Shown piece after piece: positions 1-5,874 of a stretch of 14,390 nt of DNA. The stretch's first letter is position 1; the number at the start of each line of letters is the position of its first letter. The position numbers were made by a program, and so were the translations under genes. The stretch is from RGIG6307 sp964424345. GTDB taxonomy: Bacteria > Bacillota > Clostridia > Lachnospirales > Lachnospiraceae. A model generated the notes under the pieces. That model saw only the letters and a list, made by a program, of their open reading frames with translations. It did not search any database and was not told where the DNA came from. The DNA lies in the NCBI GenBank assembly GCA_964424345.1, contig CAYRIK010000044.1, positions 1 to 14,390 on the forward strand, written 5' to 3'.

Positions 1-127
1 CGTTACCTTCAGCATCTGTTAATGTAACGATTGTGTTGTTAAAAGATGCCTGAATATGTGCCTGTCCGCGTTCAACGTTTTTCTTTACGCGCTTCTTTGT
101 TACTTTTTTTGCAACTTTTTTAGCCAT
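1..127 (-). CDS. rpsK: 30S ribosomal protein S11, N-terminal part (cut by window edge)
   Basis: Only the first 42 codons are inside the window; the gene runs off the left edge. The visible protein begins MAKKVAKKVTKKRVKKNVER and continues with GQAHIQASFNNTIVTLTD, the conserved S11 core beginning (H-I-x-A-x-F-N-N-T-I-V-T). The lysine-rich N-terminus is the usual flexible rRNA-binding tail. S11 sits on the 30S platform and contacts mRNA near the E site. It lies 33 nt after rpsM in the standard alpha-operon order. The ribosome-binding site is weak: only a TAGG/AGGAAG-like purine run precedes the ATG, unlike the AGGAGG of its neighbours. The rest of the alpha operon (rpsD, rpoA, rplQ) would be expected beyond the edge but is not seen. 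Confidence 0.96.
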   Translation of the reverse strand, partial: MAKKVAKKVTKKRVKKNVERGQAHIQASFNNTIVTLTDAEGN

Positions 128-160
128 TTCTAAACTAACCTACTTTCTTCCTACAAATAA

Positions 161-529
161 TTATTTCTTCTTGTTTGCTACTGTTTTCTTAGGACCTTTT
201 CTAGTTCTAGCATTGGTCTTAGTCTTCTGACCACGAACTGGAAGACCTCTACGATGACGAATACCTCTGTAGCAGCCGATTTCCTGAAGTCTCTTGATAT
301 TTAAAGCGATTTCTCTTCTTAAATCACCTTCAACTACCATAGTTTCATCGATAACTTCCTGAATCTTCTTTACATCATCATCTGTTAAATCTCTAACACG
401 GATATCTGGGTTAACACCAGCCTGTGCTAAGATTTTGTTTGAACTTACTCTACCGATACCGTAAACGTATGTTAAACCGATTTCAATACGTTTTTCTCTA
501 GGTAAGTCTACACCTGCGATACGAGCCAT
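161..529 (-). CDS. rpsM: 30S ribosomal protein S13
   Basis: This 122-residue protein begins MARIAGVDLPREKRIEIGLT and contains the family's YVYGIGRVSSNKIL helix-hairpin segment (about residues 22-35) and the GCYRGIRHRRGLPVRGQKTK motif (about 85-104). It ends in a basic tail of Arg and Lys residues. S13 is in the 30S head, binds 16S rRNA, contacts the P-site tRNA and forms intersubunit bridges with the 50S. Length is normal for the family. The ATG has a GGAGG eight bases upstream. It is the first gene after a 418-nt non-coding stretch, and rpsK follows. In E. coli the region just before rpsM is where S4 represses the alpha operon; the long leader here suggests comparable control, which is inference. 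Confidence 0.98.
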   Translation of the reverse strand: MARIAGVDLPREKRIEIGLTYVYGIGRVSSNKILAQAGVNPDIRVRDLTDDDVKKIQEVIDETMVVEGDLRREIALNIKRLQEIGCYRGIRHRRGLPVRGQKTKTNARTRKGPKKTVANKKK

Positions 530-840
530 TTACGTTTCCTCCACTAAGCAATTTTGCTTGATAAAATTTATAGGATACCCTCTACCTATAATACTCTGTG
601 CCATTGGTCTGTTAATTAGGCACTTATTGTTACACCCCGCTCTAGACCGCACGAGGGTTTTCATGGTGATTGCCACGACGCTCCAGCGGACTGCAACGGT
701 TACTAATTGATTGGGGCACTTTGCCCAACCGGACAGAAAATCCGATCTTTCCGATACTCGACTACAGCTTTTGCTGCGGGTCTGCCACGCAGACCTAATT
801 TTCGGTATCAACAAGTAATCTCCGTAAGCTCTATCGAATC
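530..840 (-). ncRNA. Candidate structured 5' leader RNA of rpsM
   Basis: The gap between rpmJ and rpsM (530-947) is 418 nt, while this gap is usually a few tens of bases. From about 840 down to rpsM the minus strand folds, by eye, into successive helices. (1) A three-way junction: GATAC 809-805 pairs with GTATC 757-753 and encloses GGTCTGC/GCAGACC (795-789/785-779) and CAGC/GCTG (776-773/768-765). (2) TCGGA 745-741 pairs with TCCGG 733-729. (3) GGGC 726-723 pairs with GCCC 717-714. (4) TTGC 696-693 pairs with GCAA 673-670. (5) CACC/GGTG (668-665/636-633) plus CCCTC/GAG-GG. (6) GTGCC 623-619 pairs with GGCAC 602-598. (7) TTATAGG 591-585 pairs with CCTATAA 574-568. (8) AAGCA 559-555 pairs with TGCTT 550-546. 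No U-tract lies before rpsM, so control would be on translation. The protein ligand is unknown; S4, S13 or S11 are guesses. Confidence 0.55.
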
Positions 841-848
841 TATCATAT

Positions 849-868
849 AAAAATACGCATACGCGTAT
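849..868 (-). terminator. Short terminator-like hairpin between rpmJ and the rpsM leader
   Basis: On the minus strand ATACGC (868-863) pairs with GCGTAT (858-853) around a four-base loop, and is followed at once by a run of five U (853-849) and AU-rich sequence. The stem is only six pairs, so it may be a weak terminator, an attenuator or simply a hairpin. It separates rpmJ from the structured part of the rpsM leader. Nearer rpmJ there is another hairpin without U-tract, CATTCA (931-926) pairing with TGAATG (919-914). Confidence 0.35.
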
Positions 869-947
869 GGGTTACTCTATACAATATAATCTGACAAGAA
901 CTCACATACTTCTCATTCATCTTTGTGAATGCTATTGAAGCTGATGA

Positions 948-1061
948 TTATCCCTGTCTCTGTTTGTGCTTTGGATTTTCACAGATAACTCTGATCTGTC
1001 CTTTTCTCTTGATAATTTTGCATTTTTCGCAAATTGGTTTTACTGATGATCTAACCTTCAT
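948..1061 (-). CDS. rpmJ: 50S ribosomal protein L36 (zinc-ribbon type)
   Basis: Found by direct translation: 37 codons, MKVRSSVKPICEKCKIIKRK followed by GQIRVICENPKHKQRQG. It matches L36 along its whole length and has the usual length of 37 residues. Cys11, Cys14, Cys27 and His32 form the zinc-binding CCCH set, so this is the zinc-containing form. L36 is a small 50S protein near the L7/L12 stalk base. The start has an excellent AAAGGAGGG six bases upstream. It follows infA after 123 nt that contain an inverted repeat and a candidate promoter, and precedes the long rpsM leader. The infA-rpmJ-rpsM order is standard in Firmicutes. Confidence 0.97.
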   Translation of the reverse strand: MKVRSSVKPICEKCKIIKRKGQIRVICENPKHKQRQG

Positions 1062-1094
1062 GTTAAACCCTCCTTTCATAAAAGACCAAGATAT

Positions 1095-1123
1095 ATACTA
1101 TCACACAAAGCAAATGAATGCAA
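1095..1123 (-). promoter_or_regulatory. Candidate internal promoter upstream of rpmJ
   Basis: On the minus strand TTGCAT (1123-1118) is followed after 17 bases by TAGTAT (1100-1095), preceded by TG one base upstream of it (TGATAGTAT), i.e. an extended -10 arrangement. The predicted start would be near 1088, about 27 bases before the rpmJ ATG. The -35 is poor (TTG only), so recognition would depend on the extended -10. The layout resembles the rpsJ promoter of this window, which also has TACTTGCA and ATAGTAT elements. If real it would let rpmJ, rpsM and rpsK be transcribed independently of the upstream operon. Confidence 0.42.
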
Positions 1124-1176
1124 GTATAAATTTTCATTTTTGAAAACTTTTTTACTTGCATTCATCTCTTTGCTTT
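1107..1176 (-). repeat. Large interrupted inverted repeat between infA and rpmJ
   Basis: ATGAATGCAAGTA (1114-1126) is perfectly complementary to TACTTGCATTCAT (1153-1165), 13 pairs. The pairing resumes outside as AAAGCAA (1107-1113) with TTGCTTT (1170-1176), leaving a four-base bulge. The 26-base loop holds a small hairpin, TTTTCA/TGAAAA (1131-1136/1141-1146). On the minus strand the sequence after the stem (GTGTG) is not U-rich, so it is not a canonical intrinsic terminator. It might act as an mRNA 3'-end stabiliser for infA or an imperfect attenuator. The arm nearest rpmJ overlaps the proposed -35. Confidence 0.6.
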
Positions 1177-1184
1177 ATTTCGTA

Positions 1185-1403
1185 TTATTTATCTCTCCAG
1201 ATGATACGACCTTTTGTTAAATCATATGGGGATAACTCTAATGTAACCTTGTCACCAGGTAAGATACGGATAAAATTCTGGCGCAGCTTACCGCTGATGT
1301 GTGCCAATACTTTATGTCCATTTTCTAATTCAACCTGGAACATTGTGTTTGGTAACTTTTCTACTACTGTACCTTCAATTTCAATAACGTCAGCTTTTGA
1401 CAT
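1185..1403 (-). CDS. infA: Translation initiation factor IF-1
   Basis: This is a 72-residue OB-fold protein beginning MSKADVIEIEGTVVEKLPNT, then MFQVELENGHKVLAHISGKL and the motif RQNFIRILPGDKVTLELSPYDLTKGRI. Length and sequence match IF-1 fully. It binds the 30S A site during initiation and assists IF-2 and IF-3. The open frame extends 33 codons further upstream, but the ATG at 1403 has AGGAGG six bases before it and matches the family start, so that start is chosen. It follows map by 67 nt with no gene between; many Firmicutes carry a KOW-domain gene there. The inverted repeat at 1107-1176 comes right after its stop. Confidence 0.98.
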   Translation of the reverse strand: MSKADVIEIEGTVVEKLPNTMFQVELENGHKVLAHISGKLRQNFIRILPGDKVTLELSPYDLTKGRIIWRDK

Positions 1404-1470
1404 AACATTCCTCCTAAATCTGCTTCGATGATATTGTAACCAATACCTTCCAAAAATACAATAAGAATTT

Positions 1471-2223
1471 TTAATATAATGTAAGAATTTCAGGCTCACC
1501 ATCTGTAATCAGAATGGTGTTTTCATAATGTGCTGCCCATGAGCCGTCTTCTGTCACTACTGTCCAGTCATCATCCAGCCATGCCACATCAGGTCTTCCC
1601 ATTGTAATCATTGGCTCAATTGCAAGTGTCATACCTGCACGAAGTTTTGGACCTCTTGTTCTCTGACGGAAATTTGGAATTTCAGGGCTTTCATGCAATG
1701 CACGACCAATACCATGTCCTGTCAAATCGTATACAATACCATATCCGAATGGAGTAACATAATCATCGATCGCATTAGAAATATCATGAAGATGATTACC
1801 AGCTACTGCATATTTGATTCCTTCAAAAAAGCTCTGCTTTGTAACTTCCATCAATTTTAGAACATCATCAGAAACCTTACCTACTGCATGTGTTCTTGCA
1901 GCATCAGAATGATATCCTTTATAGATAAGTCCCATATCAAGGCTAATGATATCGCCTTCCTGCAAAATACGTGTTTTGCTTGGAATACCATGTACTACTT
2001 CATCATTTACAGAACAACATACAGTTGCAGGATAGCCATTGTAATTTTTGAAGTTAGGCTCACATCCCATATTTCTGATCATTCTTTCTGCAAATTCATC
2101 TAATTCCCAAGTAGTAATACCTGGCTTGATTAATTCTTCCATTGCTTTATGAACTTCTGCAATTCTCTTATTGGATTCACGCATTAATTCAATTTCTCTG
2201 GCAGATTTAATTGTAATAGCCAT
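1471..2223 (-). CDS. map: Methionine aminopeptidase, type I
   Basis: A 250-residue enzyme that removes the initiator methionine from nascent proteins in the cytoplasm after deformylation. The pita-bread metallopeptidase residues are all present: His78 in VVHGIP, metal ligands Asp96 (SLDMG), Asp107 (YHSDAAR), His170 (TGHGIG), Glu203 (AIEP) and Glu234 (HYENT), plus His177 in the substrate pocket. The protein has no N-terminal SEC-C or SH3-binding extension, so it is the short type Ia form. The ATG has TGGAGG about eight bases before it and lies 15 nt after adk. The secY-adk-map-infA order is conserved in Firmicutes. It belongs with the translation genes because it processes their products. Confidence 0.97.
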   Translation of the reverse strand: MAITIKSAREIELMRESNKRIAEVHKAMEELIKPGITTWELDEFAERMIRNMGCEPNFKNYNGYPATVCCSVNDEVVHGIPSKTRILQEGDIISLDMGLIYKGYHSDAARTHAVGKVSDDVLKLMEVTKQSFFEGIKYAVAGNHLHDISNAIDDYVTPFGYGIVYDLTGHGIGRALHESPEIPNFRQRTRGPKLRAGMTLAIEPMITMGRPDVAWLDDDWTVVTEDGSWAAHYENTILITDGEPEILTLY

Positions 2224-2238
2224 TATCTCGCCTCCAAA

Positions 2239-2880
2239 TTAGCCTAAAATCTCAACGATAGAAGCAAATACATCCATGATATCAACAGTACCGTCTACAG
2301 ATTTTAAGATTCCCTTATTAGAATAAAAATCAATCAATGGCTGTGTCTGTTCATGATATACGTTAAGACGCTTCATAACTGTTTCAGGCTGGTCATCTTC
2401 TCTTAATACAAGTTCCTGACCACATCTATCACAAATACCGTCTTTCTTTGGCTTAAGATATTCTAAATGGTATGTTCCGCCGCAAGCAAGACATGCACGA
2501 CGACCACCCATTCTCTTTACGATATTCTCATCTGGAACATCTACATTGATAGCATAGTCAATTTTGTCACCAAGTTCTGTCAGTGCAGCATCTAAAACTT
2601 CTGCCTGAGGAATGGTACGTGGGAAACCGTCTAACACATAACCGTTAGCGCAGTCTGGATTTGCAACGCGGTCTAATAAAAGCTTTACAGTTAATTCGTC
2701 AGGTACTAATAAACCCTGATCCATATACTTCTTTGCTTCTTTGCCGAGTTCTGTTCCATTTTTAATGTTTGCTCTGAAAATATCACCAGTAGAAATGTGT
2801 GGTACCTGATATTTATCAGCGATCATTTTTGCCTGAGTACCTTTGCCGGCACCAGGAGCTCCTAACATGACAATCTTCAT
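2239..2880 (-). CDS. adk: Adenylate kinase, zinc-lid form
   Basis: A 213-residue kinase catalysing ATP + AMP to 2 ADP. The P-loop GAPGAGKGT is at about residues 7-15, the AMP-binding TGDIFR at 31-36 and the signature YVLDGFPRT at 81-89. Its LID domain carries two CxxC pairs, Cys130/Cys133 and Cys150/Cys153, the structural zinc site typical of Gram-positive adenylate kinases. Length is normal. The start has an AGAGGG-like site about seven bases upstream, weaker than its neighbours. It is separated from secY by 108 nt that include a strong terminator-like palindrome, so its expression depends on readthrough or on a promoter I could not identify. map follows 15 nt later. Confidence 0.97.
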   Translation of the reverse strand: MKIVMLGAPGAGKGTQAKMIADKYQVPHISTGDIFRANIKNGTELGKEAKKYMDQGLLVPDELTVKLLLDRVANPDCANGYVLDGFPRTIPQAEVLDAALTELGDKIDYAINVDVPDENIVKRMGGRRACLACGGTYHLEYLKPKKDGICDRCGQELVLREDDQPETVMKRLNVYHEQTQPLIDFYSNKGILKSVDGTVDIMDVFASIVEILG

Positions 2881-2933
2881 ATGTTTGCCCTCTTTCTATT
2901 TTTTTCTTGCAAAATGCAAGTATTTTTTGATAG

Positions 2934-2973
2934 AAAACAAAATCTGGGTGAAAAAATATTTTTTCACCCAGAT
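2934..2973 (-). terminator. Intrinsic terminator after secY (perfect 32-nt palindrome)
   Basis: ATCTGGGTGAAAAAAT (2942-2957) and ATTTTTTCACCCAGAT (2958-2973) are exact reverse complements, giving a 32-nt palindrome. On the minus strand it is followed by TTTTGTTTTC, a good U-tract, so it should terminate transcripts leaving secY. The stem has a GC-rich base (CTGGGTG) and an A/U-rich top. Because adk, map and infA follow on the same strand without a convincing promoter, it may terminate only partly. Between it and adk is a further small hairpin, CTTGCA/TGCAAG (2915-2920/2906-2911 region). Confidence 0.75.
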
Positions 2974-2988
2974 ACCATTAATTAAATA

Positions 2989-4302
2989 TTAATCGTTTAA
3001 AAATCCCTTATAATTACGAACAAGCATCTGAGACTCAATCTGTGTAAGAGTTTCTAATACAACGCTTACAACGATGATGAGAGATGTACCACCAAAGGAT
3101 ACAGATGCATTGAATAAACCAGAACAGATAAATGGAACAATAGCAACAACAAGTAAGCCGATTGCACCAATCAATACGATTCTGTTCAATACTTTATTTA
3201 AATATTCAGTAGTTGGACGACCAGGTCTGATACCTGGGATAAATCCACCCTGTCTCTTTAAATTATCCGCGATCATGATAGGATTAAAAGTAACTGAGGT
3301 ATAGAAATATGCAAATGCAATTACCAAAACAATGTAAATCAACAGACCGATTGAATATACCGGAGCGGAAGGTCTACACCAGTTACTTGAATTTAATACC
3401 TTTAACACTTCACCCCAGAATCCTGTTGCCTCAATTCCAAAGAAGGAACAGATGATAATAGGAGTCTGCATAATGGAAGAAGCAAAAATAACAGGAATAA
3501 CACCTGATGTATTTACTTTTAAAGGAATTTTTGAATTCTGTGTGCTTACGCTTCTTCTACCCTGCATCTTCTGTGCGTGCTGAACTGGAATATTACGAGT
3601 ACCAGAGTTCAACAGTACGATAAATACGATCATTGCAAGAATGATCACAAGAATGATTACAGCTGCTAAAATAGCAGTTGCAGGTGCTTTACCAATTACA
3701 AACTGATTTGCAAGATTGATAAAATCACTAGGGATTGTAGCTAAGATATTAATAAGAAGGATAATAGAAATACCATTTCCAACACCCTTTTCTGTAATTC
3801 TTTCACCAATCCACATAAGGAAAGCACTACCAGCTGTTAAAGCTGCAATAACTGTTATAATGTTTAATGCGTTGTATTCCTGTAACAACCCCTGGTTACC
3901 AAAACCGATAGCCATTGCTGTAGCCTGAATAAGAGCCAAAGCTACAGTGACATAACGTGTAATAGAAGCAATTTTCTTGCGTCCATCTTCACCGTCCTGC
4001 TGCATTTCTTCCAATTTTGGAATTGCAATTGTTAACAACTGCACAACGATAGATGAAGTAATGTACGGAGAAATACTCAACGCTAATACAGAAAAACTTG
4101 AAAAAGAACCACCTGTAAATGCATTAAACAAATTAAAAACATCTCCCCCTTGGGAAGCGAACCAAAGTGCAAAAAAGCTACTATTTGTTCCTGGAACAGG
4201 AAGCTGTGATCCGAAACGAACCACAACAACCATTACCAGTGTAAATAATATTTTCTGACGAATTTCTTTGATTTTAAATGCATTCTTCAGTGTTGTAAAC
4301 AT
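2989..4302 (-). CDS. secY: Protein translocase subunit SecY
   Basis: A 437-residue integral membrane protein, the channel subunit of the SecYEG translocon. It has about ten hydrophobic segments; the first is around residues 17-35. Conserved SecY blocks include LALSISPYITSSIVVQLLTI (about 73-92), MWIGERITEKGVGNGISI (about 163-180), the cytoplasmic loop with RRIPVQ-like NIPVQHAQKMQGRR, and the NFKRQGGFIPGIRPG-type segment written here NLKRQGGFIPGIRPG. Length is normal. The ATG lies one base after the rplO stop, with an AGAGGTG site inside the end of rplO, so the two are translationally linked. secY ends the classical spc operon and is followed by a palindrome terminator. Confidence 0.98.
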   Translation of the reverse strand: MFTTLKNAFKIKEIRQKILFTLVMVVVVRFGSQLPVPGTNSSFFALWFASQGGDVFNLFNAFTGGSFSSFSVLALSISPYITSSIVVQLLTIAIPKLEEMQQDGEDGRKKIASITRYVTVALALIQATAMAIGFGNQGLLQEYNALNIITVIAALTAGSAFLMWIGERITEKGVGNGISIILLINILATIPSDFINLANQFVIGKAPATAILAAVIILVIILAMIVFIVLLNSGTRNIPVQHAQKMQGRRSVSTQNSKIPLKVNTSGVIPVIFASSIMQTPIIICSFFGIEATGFWGEVLKVLNSSNWCRPSAPVYSIGLLIYIVLVIAFAYFYTSVTFNPIMIADNLKRQGGFIPGIRPGRPTTEYLNKVLNRIVLIGAIGLLVVAIVPFICSGLFNASVSFGGTSLIIVVSVVLETLTQIESQMLVRNYKGFLND

Positions 4303-4303
4303 G

Positions 4304-4744
4304 TTACATCACCTCTGCTGTACCACCAAGAGCCTCAATTTTTTCTTTTGCAGATGCAGAGTATGCATTTACCTTAACATTTAACTTCTTGGTAAGTTCT
4401 CCATTTCCGAGAATTTTAACGCCATCTCTTGGGTTCTTAACGATACCAGCTTCTACTAATGCGTTAACATCAACAACTGTATCATTTTCGAATACTTCAA
4501 GAGCTGCTAAATTGATTGCAACGATTTCCTTTGTGTTTCTGTTAGTGAAACCTCTCTTAGGAATACGTCTGTATAATGGCATCTGACCACCTTCAAAACC
4601 TGGTCTTGGTGCGCCAGAACGAGCCTTCTGACCCTTGTGACCCTTACCAGCAGTCTTGCCATTGCCTGAACCATGTCCACGACCTCTTCTAAAATTATCA
4701 CTGTGTTTAGAACCTTCTGCAGGTCTTAAGTTAGATAATTCCAT
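4304..4744 (-). CDS. rplO: 50S ribosomal protein L15
   Basis: From the ATG at 4744 the protein is 146 residues, the normal length of L15, beginning MELSNLRPAEGSKHSDNF. The glycine/arginine-rich N-terminal extension (RRGRGHGSGNGKTAGKGHKG, about residues 18-40) threads into 23S rRNA; the C-terminal globular part ends EKIEALGGTAEVM. L15 is a late organiser of 50S assembly. The frame is open to an ATG four codons earlier (4756), but that ATG lies within the GGATGG purine stretch itself. The AAAGGA site is 11 bases before 4744, so 4744 is preferred. It sits 19 nt after rpmD and one base before secY. Confidence 0.96.
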   Translation of the reverse strand: MELSNLRPAEGSKHSDNFRRGRGHGSGNGKTAGKGHKGQKARSGAPRPGFEGGQMPLYRRIPKRGFTNRNTKEIVAINLAALEVFENDTVVDVNALVEAGIVKNPRDGVKILGNGELTKKLNVKVNAYSASAKEKIEALGGTAEVM

Positions 4745-4763
4745 GATGACACCCATCCTTTCT

Positions 4764-4937
4764 TTAAGCTTCTTCTACTTTAACTAAATGTCTTACTTGC
4801 TGAATCTGTCCCTTTGTAGCAGCATTGTCTGGTAAAGTTACAGTATGGTTAACTTTCTTGAGACCCATTGCTAAAAGAGTAGCTCTGTGCTTTGGTACTG
4901 CTCCAATAGGAGACTTTACTAAAGTAACTTTTAACAT
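4764..4937 (-). CDS. rpmD: 50S ribosomal protein L30
   Basis: Recovered by direct translation: 57 residues beginning MLKVTLVKSPIGAVPKHRAT and continuing LLAMGLKKVNHTV, then a C-terminal GQIQQVRHLVKVEEA. The L30 signature (SxIG-x-x-x-xHRxTLxxLGLxKxx) and the final VRHLVxVEE match the bacterial family, as does the length of 55-60. L30 is a small 50S protein binding 23S rRNA with a ferredoxin-like fold. The start has GGGAGG about 12 bases upstream. It lies between rpsE (19 nt) and rplO (19 nt), its standard place in the spc operon. Some bacteria lack L30; it is intact here. Confidence 0.97.
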   Translation of the reverse strand: MLKVTLVKSPIGAVPKHRATLLAMGLKKVNHTVTLPDNAATKGQIQQVRHLVKVEEA

Positions 4938-4956
4938 TATCTTTCTTCCTCCCTGA

Positions 4957-5466
4957 TTAAGCTAATACTTCGTCAACAGATTTACCACGCATCTTAGCAA
5001 CTTCTTCAGGAGTCTTTAACTGACTTAAACCAGCGATTGTTGCAAGAACAACATTCTGCTTGTTGTTAGAGCCTAAAGATTTTGTACGGATGTTCTTGAT
5101 ACCTGCTAATTCACAAACGATACGAGCAGGACCACCAGCGATGATACCTGTACCTTCTGGAGCTTTCTTTAAAAGAACAGAAGCGGAACCATAATTACCG
5201 ATGAAATCATGTGTGATAGACTTGTTCTCATCTAAAGCAACTGTTACCAACTGCTTAGATGCATCTTCTTTACCCTTACGGATAGCGTCTGGAATTTCGA
5301 TAGACTTACCTAAACCAGCGCCTACGTGACCATTGCCGTCACCTACTACTACTAAAGCTGTGAAACGGAAGTTACGACCACCCTTTACAACCTTTGTTAC
5401 ACGCTTGATTGTAACAACTTTATCCTGTAATTCTAACTGACTTGCGTCAATGATTGTACGTTTCAT
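4957..5466 (-). CDS. rpsE: 30S ribosomal protein S5
   Basis: A 169-residue protein. The N-terminal double-stranded-RNA-binding domain includes the S5 signature around GGRNFRFTALVVVGDGNGHVGAGLGKSIEIPDAIRKG (about residues 30-66), and the C-terminal domain holds APEGTGIIAGGPARIVCELAG (about 103-123). S5 is in the 30S body, works with S4 and S12 in decoding fidelity and has helicase-like action at the mRNA entry tunnel. Length is normal (about 160-170). A GGGAGG precedes the ATG, 20 nt after rplR, and rpmD follows 19 nt later. The basic loop of fidelity and spectinomycin-resistance positions (KVVKGGRNFR) looks wild-type. Confidence 0.98.
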   Translation of the reverse strand: MKRTIIDASQLELQDKVVTIKRVTKVVKGGRNFRFTALVVVGDGNGHVGAGLGKSIEIPDAIRKGKEDASKQLVTVALDENKSITHDFIGNYGSASVLLKKAPEGTGIIAGGPARIVCELAGIKNIRTKSLGSNNKQNVVLATIAGLSQLKTPEEVAKMRGKSVDEVLA

Positions 5467-5486
5467 GTGTATTCGTCCTCCCTTTC

Positions 5487-5855
5487 CTAGAATTCTAAGC
5501 CAGCTTCTCTAGCTGCATCTGCTAAAGCTGCAATTTTACCCTGGTATAAGAAACCACCACGGTCGAAAACAACCTGTGTGATACCCTTTTCCAAAGCGCG
5601 CTTTGCGATAACTGTACCTAAATATGCTGCTGCATCAACGTTATTGGTCTTTTCTAACTCTGCCTTTACTGATTTTTCAAGAGTAGAAGCAGAAACTAAT
5701 GTATTGCCAACTGTATCGTCGATAATTTGAGCATACATATGATTATTACTTCTGAATACTGCTAAACGTGGTCTTTCAGCTGTGCCACTGAAACGGTTGC
5801 GTACTCTTAAGTGTTTCTGAACACGAATTTTAGATCTTGATTCTTTGCTAACCAT
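5487..5855 (-). CDS. rplR: 50S ribosomal protein L18
   Basis: A 122-residue protein starting MVSKESRSKIRVQKHLRVRN, with GTAERPRLAVFRSNNHMYAQIIDD (about 24-47) and the C-terminal GITQVVFDRGGFLYQGKIAALADAAREAGLEF. This is the L18 family over its full length, normal at about 120. L18 binds 5S rRNA with L5 and helps dock the 5S particle on the central protuberance. The basic N-terminal helix is the 5S-binding part. An AAGGAGGG is about ten bases before the ATG. It lies 19 nt after rplF and 20 nt before rpsE. Confidence 0.98.
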   Translation of the reverse strand: MVSKESRSKIRVQKHLRVRNRFSGTAERPRLAVFRSNNHMYAQIIDDTVGNTLVSASTLEKSVKAELEKTNNVDAAAYLGTVIAKRALEKGITQVVFDRGGFLYQGKIAALADAAREAGLEF

Positions 5856-5874
5856 TTTTTATACCCTCCTTATC

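Noticed and set aside
530..814. A 94-codon minus-strand frame filling the rpsM leader, its stop abutting the rpsM ATG
   Set aside because: It would start with TTG and has no Shine-Dalgarno. Its product has no recognisable domain and a composition (Cys, Arg, Ser) typical of translated RNA structure. The stretch is better explained by base pairing.
530..840. The rpsM leader as a known housekeeping RNA (RNase P RNA, tmRNA, SRP RNA, 6S)
   Set aside because: I looked for their hallmark segments (for example the SRP GGAAGCAGC-type loop, the tmRNA tRNA-like end, RNase P core boxes) and found none.
869..897. Promoter for the rpsM leader with TTGTCA (897-892) as -35
   Set aside because: TTGTCA is a five-of-six match, but the sequence 16-18 bases downstream (TAACCC) is not a -10. 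Nearby TATATT and TATAGA lack a -35 at proper spacing.
2881..2941. Promoter for adk
   Set aside because: Several TTG and AT-rich words occur, including TTGCAT and AATACT, but no pair has acceptable spacing and match.
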